The translations under genes and the position numbers were made by a program. DNA of 64,000 nt from Mesostigma viride (lineage: Eukaryota > Streptophyta > Mesostigmatophyceae > Mesostigmatales > Mesostigmataceae): NCBI GenBank assembly GCA_009746045.1, contig RPFO01000648.1:1161521-1225520 (forward strand), in the 5' to 3' direction. Positions 41,803 to 51,199 of the stretch are shown here, piece after piece. Numbering within the stretch: the first letter of the stretch is position 1; each line of letters opens with the position of its first letter. The notes under the pieces were generated by a model, which did not search any database, was not told where the DNA came from, and worked only from the letters and a program-made list of their open reading frames with translations.

Positions 41803-43014
41803 ATGTCGTCTGACGGCTCTTGGTATAACCGTGCCATCCCAAAGTCCATGCAGTACATTGTGAAGACGCTCGGCCAACATTCGACGTCCCGCGTCCAGCT
41901 CTCTACACTCTCGGCTAGTGACGGAATCAAGCAAGGGTCGGTGGTGGCAGTCCGGCTGCCGACGAGCGGTTTTGCAGATCTTCACTCGTTCGCCATGTAT
42001 TTCAAAGCAAAGACCACGTCCTCAGCTGGTAAATACGGTTTTCCTCCCTTCACTTCCTCCCTTATCAAGAGACTCGAGGTCCTTGTGGGAGGGCAGTCCG
42101 TTGATAGCATTAACGACTATGCTCAACTGTTTTGGACTCTCTTGACGGTTCACGGTGGAGCTGGGTACGTTAATTCACAGGCGCCAGCCGGCTGGTCTGG
42201 TCTGGACACCCTTGATAGCAGTGCCGCCATCGACGGTGTAATCGACAACTGGCTCGGATTTATGAGCGGTGATCCTAGGGTTATCGACCTCAGCCTGTTC
42301 CCTCCTATCGAGATCCGTATCACGCTCATGGATGCCGGGGTCTTGAAGCCCGGTGCCGACGCCGCAACCCCGGGATATCAGCTAGACAACATCCATTTCT
42401 CGATAGACACATATAGGTTCCAGGAGGATGTGGTTGGTCAGATTTTTGCATCCAGGTTAGCCGAGGGGGGGACTTTGCCGTTCCGATGGAAGACGTGGCA
42501 ATCGACGAAACAGTCTAACGCCGGGTCGACGTACGCCCTCAAGGCGACCCTTTCGTCCGCGTCCGCGAGCAAGTTGCTGGCAATTCACGTAGCCTCCGCC
42601 AAGGACGCGGCGAATGACAACGCCAACGCCATGTTTGCTCATCTCGCCGACGACTTAACAGATTTCCAGTTTGATATCAACGGGTCCCATCAATCTCCAG
42701 CATTCCGAATGGGTCCTACAGAGGCGTGGGTTAACCTGATCAGTGCCTTCAATGACCAAGGGAACTCTCTCAGTTGCGCGAGGACCGGCATCTCGGCAGC
42801 CAACTGGCTCAGTAACAACTTCGTCATGGCCTGTCACCTCAACATGCCGTGTTCCGGTGCTGAGTACCAGAGTGGCCTCGACCTGCGTGGAACTGCCGCG
42901 GTCGTTACCTTGCGCGTGAACAAGGGGGCTACGGAACGCACCTCCTATATCTTTTGCGAGATGGAGGCCAAGATGGATGTCGGTGCCGGGCGGCAGGCGG
43001 CTGTGTATCTCTAA
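41803..43014 (+). CDS. PLV major capsid protein (double jelly-roll)
   Basis: 403 residues starting MSSDGSWYNRAIPKSMQYIV. Landmarks shared with PLV capsid proteins are HSFAMYFKAKTTSSAGKYGF, IKRLEVLVGGQSVDSINDYA followed by QLFWTLL, the proline-led FPPIEIRITLMDAGVL, and a C-terminal jelly roll with AAVVTLRVNKGATERTSYIF. The fold forms pseudo-hexameric capsomers of an icosahedral shell. The penton and small basic genes lie just upstream, the usual PLV neighbourhood. GTATACATCCCATC precedes the ATG. The frame is intact. Assignment rests on remembered family patterns, not a search. Confidence 0.88.
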   Translation: MSSDGSWYNRAIPKSMQYIVKTLGQHSTSRVQLSTLSASDGIKQGSVVAVRLPTSGFADLHSFAMYFKAKTTSSAGKYGFPPFTSSLIKRLEVLVGGQSVDSINDYAQLFWTLLTVHGGAGYVNSQAPAGWSGLDTLDSSAAIDGVIDNWLGFMSGDPRVIDLSLFPPIEIRITLMDAGVLKPGADAATPGYQLDNIHFSIDTYRFQEDVVGQIFASRLAEGGTLPFRWKTWQSTKQSNAGSTYALKATLSSASASKLLAIHVASAKDAANDNANAMFAHLADDLTDFQFDINGSHQSPAFRMGPTEAWVNLISAFNDQGNSLSCARTGISAANWLSNNFVMACHLNMPCSGAEYQSGLDLRGTAAVVTLRVNKGATERTSYIFCEMEAKMDVGAGRQAAVYL

Positions 43015-43045
43015 AAATGTCTGTTTGTAGATAATATAGCACGCG

Positions 43046-43147
43046 ATGGATTACACGAGGGACCCGCGATACACGGCGAATCCTCTTAGCAGAGTCACGC
43101 TGATTTTGACACCCCCGAGCTGGCTGATAAGGGCACGGCGTTTGTGA
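43046..43147 (+). CDS. Possible micro-ORF after the capsid gene
   Basis: 33 residues (MDYTRDPRYTANPLSRVTLI...) preceded by ATAATATAGC. It is too short to judge. It is listed because the 226-bp gap before the fibre gene is otherwise empty and the upstream word resembles the virus's TATA-like motifs. Confidence 0.2.
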   Translation: MDYTRDPRYTANPLSRVTLILTPPSWLIRARRL

Positions 43148-43240
43148 TGCCGTCCAAAAGGGCCCGCTGATGGAACCGAAGTTTCAGTATCCTCTGCCAA
43201 ACTCTAAAAAATAGTGTGACGGTAGTATTATATTAGCTCC

Positions 43241-44926
43241 ATGTCGTTTGATTACGGGGTTTGTCCTGCTTTGATTCGTAAGAAGCGTAAACCGGTAAGG
43301 ATAGCACCATCGATCACATTAACAACTACAGACGGACTGTATCCCAGCGCCTCCCCGATTACAGTGACAGCAACATTCAGCCAACCAGTCACCGGGTTCG
43401 CCTTGGGTGATATAGCCGTTATTAACGGTACAGCGTCCAATTTAGGTGGTAGCGGCGGCTCTTACACATTCTCGGTGACTCCAGCTGTAGCTTATTCACC
43501 GACAACCGTCAGCGTTGGAGCCAGTGCTGCAATCAACACGCTAGGAACCGGCAACACCGCAGCAACACCAGTAACCTTCACGTACTCACCACCGCCAACC
43601 GTTACCCTCGCGACTACGGCTGGGTCAAGCCCTAGCACAAGTCCAGTGATAGTTACGGCCACATTCAGCAGGTCAGTGACTGGATTTTCGCTAGGAGACA
43701 TTTCCGTCACCAATGGCACCGCTTTAGACTTGACCGGCAGCGGGGCGTTGTACACGTTCAACGTGACGGCGACCACGGCCTACGCTGCCACCTCCGTAAA
43801 CGTTGGAGCTGGTACCGTGACAGATGCGGTGTCCGGACTCGGCAACACGGCTTCCAACACCCTATCGTACACGTATGCCCCTCCGCCGACCGTCACGCTG
43901 TCCACGTCCGCCGGGTCCACTCCTACCTCTAGTGTCGTATCTGTTACGGCAACGTTCAGTCGAGCAGTGACCGGTTTTGCGTTGGGCGACATCGCTGTGA
44001 CAAACGGAACGGCTTCTGATTTGGCTGGCAGTGGGGCGTCGTACACGTTCAATGTGACGGCGACGACGGCCAACTCCGCCACCTCCTTCAGCGTTGGCGC
44101 CGGGGCCGTGACAGACGCGGTGTTCGGGACCGGCAACTCGGCTTCGAACTCGCTATCGTTCGTATTTACTCCATACAACCCCGCCACTGACTCGGCCCTG
44201 TACGCGTGGTACGATCCCACGGACTCGTCGACGCTGTACAGCGACACCAATTTTACCACGCTCGCCACGACTACAGTAAGGGGCATGAAAGACAAGAAGG
44301 GGACCCAGCACTTACTGTGCTTCACCACCAATGCGCCGACCATCGACAACACTAGCTTAAACTCTAAGCGGTCTCTTCAATTCAGTTACAGTTTGCGTAA
44401 CGGGCTCCAGAGCGACGGGTTTTTCTGGGGTCGTCCGCAAAACACCGTGATTGTCGTCGCAAAATCAAACACCCCGAGTGTTTACCCTCGACTATCAGGT
44501 ACTAGCATGAAAGGCCTCGTTGTCGGTGCTCAAAGTAATTACGGACTGGGCATATGCAACAACTGCGACGATTATAAGTTTTATGCGCTTTTGGGTACCG
44601 ACGGAGCCACTCAACCGATCTGCACGAATGCAGAGTTTTACGACGGCCGGGCGCACGTGCTGGCGCTTTCGTGCGACCTAGGAAGCACGCCAAAAACGTC
44701 CATTACCAGATTTGATGGTAGAGATGGTGGGTCGTACGTCGGTACTGCGGCACAGAATCCCGGAAGGATCTGTGTGGGCGCAGATATAGATTGGAGCACT
44801 CGTAACTGGGACGGATGGACCGGCGAGATCCTGATCTACAGCACCGCCAAGACCGCGGCCGAGCTCGAGGCAATCCGCGGCTACCTAGTGTATAAATGGG
44901 GCACGCCCTCTGCCATCCCGGCATAG
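43241..44926 (+). CDS. PLV fibre-like protein: three Ig-like repeats plus a LamG-type domain
   Basis: 561 residues. After a short basic start (RKKRKPVR) come three repeats of about 95 residues, each with VTATFSxxVTGFxLGDIxVxNGTA and a YTFxVT strand, like bacterial Ig-like (Big_12-type) domains. From about residue 310 the pattern changes to ALYAWYDPTDSSTLYSD, RSLQFSYS and a C-terminal EILIYSTAKTAAELEAIRGY plus LVYKWG, the typical end of concanavalin/LamG-like domains on phage tails and algal virus fibres. The likely role is binding of host surface glycans. TATTATATTAG precedes the ATG. The repeats have diverged but remain in frame. Confidence 0.75.
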   Translation: MSFDYGVCPALIRKKRKPVRIAPSITLTTTDGLYPSASPITVTATFSQPVTGFALGDIAVINGTASNLGGSGGSYTFSVTPAVAYSPTTVSVGASAAINTLGTGNTAATPVTFTYSPPPTVTLATTAGSSPSTSPVIVTATFSRSVTGFSLGDISVTNGTALDLTGSGALYTFNVTATTAYAATSVNVGAGTVTDAVSGLGNTASNTLSYTYAPPPTVTLSTSAGSTPTSSVVSVTATFSRAVTGFALGDIAVTNGTASDLAGSGASYTFNVTATTANSATSFSVGAGAVTDAVFGTGNSASNSLSFVFTPYNPATDSALYAWYDPTDSSTLYSDTNFTTLATTTVRGMKDKKGTQHLLCFTTNAPTIDNTSLNSKRSLQFSYSLRNGLQSDGFFWGRPQNTVIVVAKSNTPSVYPRLSGTSMKGLVVGAQSNYGLGICNNCDDYKFYALLGTDGATQPICTNAEFYDGRAHVLALSCDLGSTPKTSITRFDGRDGGSYVGTAAQNPGRICVGADIDWSTRNWDGWTGEILIYSTAKTAAELEAIRGYLVYKWGTPSAIPA

Positions 44927-44973
44927 AGTTGAAAAAACTAGAACTATTATCTCTTATAAGCTGTAATAAAGCA

Positions 44974-45468
44974 ATGGATTATCCCACATTTTACCAAATC
45001 GCTTTAGATTCTATCGCGTCACAGAACACACTCGACGAATACAATGGAATTTATTCTTTCGATATCAAGCCAGACCCAAGAGCGCCTATCATAGACAGCA
45101 CATGGCGCGGAGGGGTCCATTTCGCACATATCAAGAACGCAGAAAACCAAGAAAACTACTCGCTTGTTGGACTAGTTTCTTCAAGTTTTTCTGGAGGAGA
45201 GCATAACCCACAAGACAGTGTCGTGCTATGTACCGAAGAATGCAAAGATGTTGCCGCCTCGTACACCGTGGTAAACGACCATGCATTTTTCAACCTAAAA
45301 AACGATCATTTGTTTAGGAATGGCGGGAGACTTGAGATCGGTTTAGTGCACATTGACAGAGGAGTTGATGACACACAATTCATCCCACTCACACACGAGT
45401 CGTTTCTTTGCATCTTGCGTTTCGAAAAAACTCGTGGGTTCGAGGGGTGCAAGTGCCATCACAAGTAG
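44974..45468 (+). CDS. PLV protein of unknown function
   Basis: 164 residues from the ATG at 44974 (MDYPTFYQIALDSIASQ). That start is chosen over the in-frame start at 44896 because the latter lies within the fibre gene and CTTATAAGCTGTAATAAAG directly precedes 44974. It contains VHFAHIKNAENQENYSLVGL and LEIGLVHIDRGVDDTQF and looks like a globular alpha/beta protein. No family is recognised. Confidence 0.55.
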   Translation: MDYPTFYQIALDSIASQNTLDEYNGIYSFDIKPDPRAPIIDSTWRGGVHFAHIKNAENQENYSLVGLVSSSFSGGEHNPQDSVVLCTEECKDVAASYTVVNDHAFFNLKNDHLFRNGGRLEIGLVHIDRGVDDTQFIPLTHESFLCILRFEKTRGFEGCKCHHK

Positions 45469-45503
45469 GTTTAAAAACTCATCATAGGTTGAGACACTTC
45501 CAT

Positions 45504-45695
45504 ATGGGCAATTGTTTAAAGCTTGGTCACGAGTATACAGAATTTCTCGAGGAGTCCATAAGGATGATTAGAAGAAGCCCGACGTACAGGCTCGCATACA
45601 ACAGCGTGTATGTCCCCAGGGGTTTTGTGAAAACTGCGCCAGACTCCGAGGGCACTCCCACTCCTACACCATCCCCTGATAATAAACCCAACTAA
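45504..45695 (+). CDS. Small PLV protein with a possible N-myristoylation site
   Basis: 63 residues beginning MGNCLKLGHEYTEFLEESIR. Gly2 with a nearby Cys4 is the classic layout for N-myristoylation plus palmitoylation, which would target membranes. The C-terminus is Pro/Thr-rich. The in-frame upstream start at 45408 overlaps the previous gene and is less likely. No family is recognised. Confidence 0.45.
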   Translation: MGNCLKLGHEYTEFLEESIRMIRRSPTYRLAYNSVYVPRGFVKTAPDSEGTPTPTPSPDNKPN

Positions 45696-45738
45696 TCAAT
45701 AAAAAATTTTCTTTGCATGAGTCTATACGACTTCCAAC

Positions 45739-46119
45739 ATGTTCATGACCATGAACGACCTTCTCAACTGCATCGAGGCTGCCCCACGTGGGGGTGGTGC
45801 TTACATAGAGGCCGGGTCTGGACGAGCACACGATGCCTCAGAGATCGCTAGGCTCGCGTGCATTATGGTAGGGGGGATAGATCCATTCGACGACAACTAT
45901 AGAGTAGAGCTAGATGCCCTCGATGACCCAGAAACCTTTTTGAATGCTGCGAAGGCTGTTCTGGGCACTAGGGCGACTCCAAAAAATCTTCACAAGGCCT
46001 GCGAGGACCTTGTTGTATTGTCGATCATGGTAGCCACTGTCGTAGGTCGTCGGCATATATCTGACGAAACGTGGGCTGGAGTAAAGGAGAGACTTCGACA
46101 GGCAGGGTTTGACAAATAA
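45739..46119 (+). CDS. PLV protein of unknown function next to the right terminal repeat
   Basis: 126 residues starting MFMTMNDLLNCIEAAPRGGG. The sequence is mixed helical (SEIARLACIMVGGIDPFDDN, KACEDLVVLSIMVATVVGRR). TCTATACGAC lies about 12 bp before the ATG. It is the last gene of the right arm and ends about 65 bp before the first right dyad. No family is recognised. Confidence 0.55.
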   Translation: MFMTMNDLLNCIEAAPRGGGAYIEAGSGRAHDASEIARLACIMVGGIDPFDDNYRVELDALDDPETFLNAAKAVLGTRATPKNLHKACEDLVVLSIMVATVVGRRHISDETWAGVKERLRQAGFDK

Positions 46120-46175
46120 ATAACTCCACAGGCCCTGAAAAATCAGATCAACCGCCATTGTCAATGTTGGCAGGG

Positions 46176-46640
46176 TTCGGTAGGTGTCGACAAATTGGGC
46201 GTAGTATTCTTAAGAGTAATAACGTGCAATTTGTCGACATTCACTCAACCCCTGGCAGCGACCACGCGTCAGTCATCGAGGGTGTCGACAAATTGGGCGT
46301 AGTATTCTTTAAGAGTAATAACGTGCAATTTGTCGACATCCACTCAACCCCTGACAGCAACCACGCGTCAGTCATTGGGTGTGTCGACAAATTGGGCGTA
46401 GTATTCTTTAAGAGTAATAACGTGCAATTTGTCGACATCCACTCAACCCCTGGCAGCAACCACGCGTCAGTCATCGGATGTGTCGACAAATTGGGCGTAG
46501 TATTCTTAAGAGTAATAACGTGCAATTTGTCGACATCGTCTCGACCCATGGCAGCAGTCGCCTGTCAGGTGTCGAGAAGGTGTCGACAAATTGGGCGTAA
46601 TCTTCTTAAGAGTAAGAACGTGCAATTTGTCGCCATCGGT
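46176..46640. repeat. Right terminal inverted array of the PLV (5 dyad units)
   Basis: Dyads at 46186-46238, 46284-46337, 46383-46436, 46482-46534 and 46582-46634 have arms GTCGACAAATTG and CAATTTGTCGAC, in inverse orientation to the left array. Copies 2 and 3 have one extra T (ATTCTTTAAG). The outermost arm is GTCGCC. Linkers repeat CACTCAACCCCTGGCAGC and CACGCGTCAGTCATCG. Confidence 0.92.
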
Positions 46641-47309
46641 GTCCATTCGAGGACAGTGCCGAGGTTTGGCAGGGTGGCGACAACCTTTTGTGTACGGGTA
46701 CGGGTGAATACACCGTTTTTTTCACTAGAAGTTGCATCCAATGATACGTGATGTTTGTCGTACGGATTTTCGATATCCGGCGATACGGGTATGGTGGTTC
46801 CTTAGTATTTGTATTTAGGTCTATTAACTAGTTTTTCATGGAAAGGAAATTATTAATATAGCACATAGAGAGTTAGAGACTCTGATTACTGATCATCGAA
46901 ACACACAAGGATACGAGCCACCGACCACAACTTTTTAGGGTGTTTTCAGAATACTAAGGATGTACCACACCCGCACGCCCGGATTCCGATTTCCGTACCA
47001 TATAGCACGCGCCCCATTACCTGATACATGGACTATAAAAGAGGTTGTGAAAATCCGTACACGCCTGCTCATGCGTTCATATGTGTACGGATTCTCGCTA
47101 CCCTCGAAGACTTACGGCATATGACGGAAAAGCATACGAAAAGTGTGACAATGTGATGCGGTAGACTGGCATCAGCCACCGGACCCCAGTCTTCCATGCC
47201 ACTTTTGGTCGATGCCAGCGTACGCAACGGAACTTGGGATAAATTCCCTATGAATTGTTGAGTGCATTAAAAACAGGCCGGCAACCTCGTGAACGCCTTG
47301 CAGCTAGCC
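46641..47309. other. Host flank right of the virus, no gene seen
   Basis: About 670 bp of mixed composition with GGTACGGGTACGGGT near 46695 and several ACGGATT words. A stray GGTGGCGACAA near 46675 may be a decayed dyad arm. Nothing else is recognised. Confidence 0.4.
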
Positions 47310-47867
47310 ATGGCGAGCAGGAATGCAGGGGAATGCGAGAAAGCGCTTGCTATGGTCGGTAAAACGATCGACGATATTCGTGATAAGCTGACTTCCATGG
47401 ACAACAAACTTTCTCGTCTGTCTGAGCAATTAGAAAGTGTCAACGCCCCATCTGGAGCCGAGGGTGATTACGCACCGACCTGCGAGGTGCTTAGGGTCCA
47501 TGATGCGGCCTACGACGCTGTTGACAGGAAGACTCCGAAGGTCCTCGTTGAATGGGTGTACGAGAAAGGCGCCAGCAGGCCAAGGAAGCTCGAAGACCGG
47601 TGCGAGTGGAAGCGCCTCGATGAATGCGCTGACTGTGTTGACAAGGTCGACGATTTCATGAAAACTTTCAAAACCTCAAAGCACCAGCCAGGGATCAGTG
47701 CTTTTACTCTTTTCAACGCGTGGATGGAGTTCAAGATGTCCGTCCTGCCCGCAAACAACAATAAGCGAAAGAACGAGGACATTACCAAGGACGCCGATCA
47801 CGAGGGCGAGAGCTTTCAAAAGTTTCGTGGGTCTCAGTACTCCGGAGTTGAGCATGATGCAAGCTGA
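47310..47867 (+). CDS. Unrecognised 185-residue protein outside the virus
   Basis: The open frame from the ATG at 47310 begins MASRNAGECEKALAMVGKTI. The first 55 residues are a coiled coil (IRDKLTSMDNKLSRLSEQLE). A charged globular part follows with VLVEWVYEKGASRPRKLEDR and SAFTLFNAWMEFKMSVLP, then a polar tail. Codon use and composition look like a real gene. No family is recognised. It lies 670 bp beyond the right terminal repeat, in the same direction as the right arm. It may be a host gene or part of another mobile element. Confidence 0.5.
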   Translation: MASRNAGECEKALAMVGKTIDDIRDKLTSMDNKLSRLSEQLESVNAPSGAEGDYAPTCEVLRVHDAAYDAVDRKTPKVLVEWVYEKGASRPRKLEDRCEWKRLDECADCVDKVDDFMKTFKTSKHQPGISAFTLFNAWMEFKMSVLPANNNKRKNEDITKDADHEGESFQKFRGSQYSGVEHDAS

Positions 47868-48149
47868 GCACGGTTGTCAAGCGTTGCATGCTTGGAGCTG
47901 ATACGAAGTTGCTTAACTGTATTTCAACCCTGTGAGCGATTTCGATATCGATCAAGAAATCCTATCTGTATATGGCTGGTCAATCCGCCTATGAAAATGT
48001 GCCAATGTACAGGCGTCTCAAAATATACCACACTTCCTACAAAGATTGTCACGTGCCCTATAGCAGTGTAGAGGTGGTGACGTATGCAAGCATCATGGAT
48101 GTAACAAAAAAACATTTTCACAGCCGTGATTGTGTGGTGATGACTGAAT

Positions 48150-48450
48150 CTAATTAATTAATTAATTAATAGGCCTATTAATAGGACTGCGTCACGTGAG
48201 CATAAGTCCTCAGTGGGAGGGGAACATGGGATGGAATGGATTAATTAATTAATTAATAGACACGTGACTGCGTCACGTGAGCATAAGTCCTCAGTGGGAG
48301 GGGAACATGGGATGGAATGGATGGTGTAAGCTATCTAGGTCCTAGTTACAGGGGTGTGGGTACCGCGGCCCGAATCGCTCTGGATGCCATACTTGGTCAC
48401 ACGCGGAGCCCCCACAGGCTTCGGGGTGGTCTCCTTCATCACTACTTGCC
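48150..48450. repeat. LINE-associated repeat with CACGTGA palindromes, copy 1
   Basis: TCACGTGAGCATAAGTCCTC, then AGTGGGAGGGGAACATGGGA, occurs twice here (about 48192 and 48271), each next to a TTAATTAA tract. It recurs inverted at about 50130-50360, 57050-57250 and 57360-57520. Here and at 50.1 kb the repeats form an inverted pair around the LINE copy at 48665-49760. Confidence 0.8.
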
Positions 48451-48664
48451 ATTAAGTGAGATGAGTATTATATAATGTGAGGAATGAGCTGCTTTCATAA
48501 TATTCACAGAGTTATTTAGCTTTTAGAAGAAACAATATTAATTGGTTCATTAATTAAACACGTGCTCCCGTTAGGGAGTCACAGAGTATTGTCCTGAATG
48601 GATGAATGGATGGACAAACAGTTCTACCGGTTCTAATTCTATATATCGACTGAAGTAACAAACC

Positions 48665-49760
48665 ATGGACGCGCCGCCGATTCCTGAGTGGCAGCACAGC
48701 TACCGTATTATGCTGTACAAAAACAAAGGTTCCCCTGACGACCCCACCAACTACCGAGGAGTCTGGATCCAGAGCGCCGCACTCAAGTTGTTCATGTGCA
48801 TGATCCTCAACCGCCTTTGTTCTGCTCTCGACCATCACCTAGGGGAAAGTCAAATGGGCTTTCCTCCTGGGCGCAACACCGTCATGGCCATCTTCGTCGC
48901 GCGTCGCCTCTTTGAGGAAATCGCTCTCCTGCAACCTGGTGAGTTTCCCGCCATCCTGATCTTCGTCGACTTCATCAAGGCTTTTGATTCTGTCCTCTGG
49001 GCCGCTGTATGGGCTGTCCTTGCTCGCGCTCGCGTCCCCACTCGATCCCGCCTGATTACCGTCATCCGCACGCTGTATGAGGGGTCGACCACTTCGGTGC
49101 GCACTCAACACGGCTTTACCCCGCCATGTCTGGACACTGCTGGTGTGGCGTCTGGCAGGGTTGCGTCCTGTCGCCGTACCTGTTTATTATTGTAGTGGAT
49201 TATGTTATGCGCCAGGCACGTGCTCGCTTTGCTAGCATTGCAGGCCGTGCCCCTGGCCTAGCGATCACGAACGAGCTAGGGGAAGGGGGGCCGACCAACA
49301 GGCAGAATTTCGAGCTGACCACATTTATGCCGACGACATCACGCTCATCGAGAAGCCGGAGTCTTCCCAACTTTGGCTGGACTGCCTGGCGCTCGAGGCT
49401 CGGGCTGTTGGTCTAAAAATCAGCCCCAAAACGGAGGCCCTGGCCCTCGGCATGGCAGGGCCCCCACCCACACTCCGCCTCTTAGACGACACCGAGGTCA
49501 ACTACCCTACTTCAGGCCGCTTCAAGCTGCTCGGCAGTTGGCTTCCCGACTGCGAGGACGACCTGACGACACGGATCGGCATCCGGCGTGGGCGCACCTC
49601 CATGACCACCGCCGCTGGTGGAGCAACCCCGCCCTACCCCGGCTCGTCAAGCGTGACCTCTTCAAGGTCGCCATTCTGACGATCCTGACCTACGCGCGCC
49701 GAGACCTGGACACAGTGTGATGCAGGAGCTGGATGGAGTCAACGTCTTGACGGCAACGTC
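48665..49760 (+). pseudogene. LINE reverse transcriptase fragment, copy B
   Basis: The frame at 48665-49120 reads YRIMLYKNKGSPDDPTNYRG, VFVDFIKAFDSVLW-like (ILIFVDFIKAFDSVLWAAVW) and RTLYEGSTTSVRT, standard motifs of a non-LTR retrotransposon RT. The sense then jumps frames: GVWQGCVLSPYLFIIVVDYV at about 49148-49210, IYADDITLIEKP (the catalytic YADD) near 49323, and the region after it in further frames. Several frame changes and stops show decay. It lacks the endonuclease part. Confidence 0.85.
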
Positions 49761-50440
49761 ACCAACTGATGCTGCGCAAGGCCCTTAACATCCCCTTTTG
49801 TTTGCACATTAGTAATGAGAATTTGTGCGCTGCATGATTTGCCCTATGTTTCCCACGTTCTTATAGGCACAGGCGCCTGGGCCCAACTAGCCGGGCACCT
49901 GGCCCGCACAGATCAGGTAGACACATCAGATAGACTAGCTGCCAGGCACCAAGCCCGCCCAGCCTGGGCGTGATGTCCTCACCTGCATGGCGTGCCCCAC
50001 GGGCCGCGCGCGGCAGGGCCGCCACCCGTGGACTTTTTGTGATAGACTAGGCATGGACATGTGCTACCCTAGACGTGACGGGCTCACACCCGGGCAGCCT
50101 CCTAGCTGGTTTGTCTGTAATATGGAGGCAGATGGTACGCCAAGGATAGATGGCAAGTAGTGATCGATGGAGGAGACCACCCCCAAGTCTGTGGGGGCTC
50201 TGCGTGTGACCGCGTATGGCATTCATATCGATTCGGGCCCGTGGTGCCCGCAATCCTGTAACTAGGACCTAGATATATAGCTTACACCATCCATTCCATC
50301 CCATGTTCCCCTCCCACTGAGGATGCTCAGTTGCTCACGTGATGCAGTCACGTGTCTATTAATTAATTAATTAATTAATTAATTAATTAATTAATTAATT
50401 AATTAATCAATTAACTATAACCAAGGGACACGCCACGTAG
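49761..50440. other. 3' part of LINE copy B and associated repeat
   Basis: Non-coding sequence shared with copy D (for example TGTCTGTAATATGGAGGCAG near 50112 and 56355). It leads into the inverted CACGTGA repeat and a TTAA-rich tract at about 50358-50410. The shared order in both copies suggests this is the element's own 3' region. Confidence 0.55.
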
Positions 50441-50699
50441 CAGGCCAATTGAGCTCTATACAAAGCTGTCACGCTGGGCGTTCTTCCCACGGTGGGTCAC
50501 GCCCCTCTTCCCCACTGGGGGGGGATCGTTGTCCTCTACCACCTGGGCCCAGATTGAATTAAATTAAATTAAATTAAATTATAACATGACTCCGTTGGGA
50601 GATCATGTAGCACATCATATTCCCTTGCTGGATGGATGGAGGTGGGCGAAGCCGCGAAACCGAACTAAGCAGTCTAAGCTAACTCTAAGCTAATCTAAT

Positions 50700-51050
50700 C
50701 TAGAAAAACCCTAACTACTCTACTCAGCAAAGCGCCCCTTCCTCTTTTGGGGAGGGGCTTGCCCACAGGGGCTGGGGTGTGAGCCTGGACAATCGTCTTC
50801 CACCTCTTCTTGTTCTGCATAGCAGTCCAACCAAGCAAGAGAGAGCCTGGGAGTGAATGCGATGTTCAAACGTAGCTGGGACCACTAGGTCGGCCAGCAG
50901 CTGCTGGGGGTAGGTCATGGCATGTTTACCCATCTTTCAATTAAGGAATGTCCTTGGGGCCAGGCCAGGTCAGGATGTGCCGCCTTGGTTGGCCAAGCCG
51001 CTGGGCCCAGATGGCCTTGTTCTGCATCTTTTTCCATATCACGGAGAGGC
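50700..51050 (-). pseudogene. LINE ORF2 C-terminal fragment, copy C
   Basis: On the minus strand, WPGPKDIP-like sequence (near 50950) and MGKHAMTYPQQLLADLVVPA, then FEHRIHSQAL, match the fragment at 13944-14327. Downstream on the same strand lie the short hairpin CTCCCAACGGAG (near 50596) and a TTTAATTTAA tail, a plausible LINE 3' end. Confidence 0.5.
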
Positions 51051-51199
51051 CGGAGCCCCCATGACCTCTTCTAGCTGCTCCTTAGAAGAATATACACATC
51101 AATCCAAAAACGCGTTTTTGTTCCCTGGTAATTATTTCAAGATAGGCTAATAGTCAGTTTGGCCTCAAATTTGGCACCAAGGTACCTAATCAGATATCT

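Larger units (their letters stand above)
24782..46640. mobile_element. Endogenous Polinton-like virus (PLV), degraded
   Basis: Inverted terminal arrays (24782-25190 and 46176-46640) bound about 21.9 kb, or about 17.4 kb without the nested copia element. Inside are the PLV hallmark genes: double-jelly-roll major capsid protein, penton protein, FtsK/HerA-type packaging ATPase, tyrosine recombinase, and a primase/SF2 helicase. DNA polymerase B, retroviral-type integrase and an adenain-type protease are not seen, which argues against a Polinton/Maverick. Genes face outward from a divergent promoter at 32005-32031 and end 20-70 bp from the terminal repeats. At least three frame breaks and one transposon insertion show this copy cannot make all its proteins. 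The exact outer ends and target duplication could not be fixed. Confidence 0.9.

Noticed and set aside
24782-46640. Classification as a Polinton/Maverick or a classical virophage
   Set aside because: No protein-primed DNA polymerase B, no DDE integrase and no adenain-type protease are seen. A tyrosine recombinase with a primase-helicase fits Polinton-like viruses better. The placement is tentative without a phylogeny.
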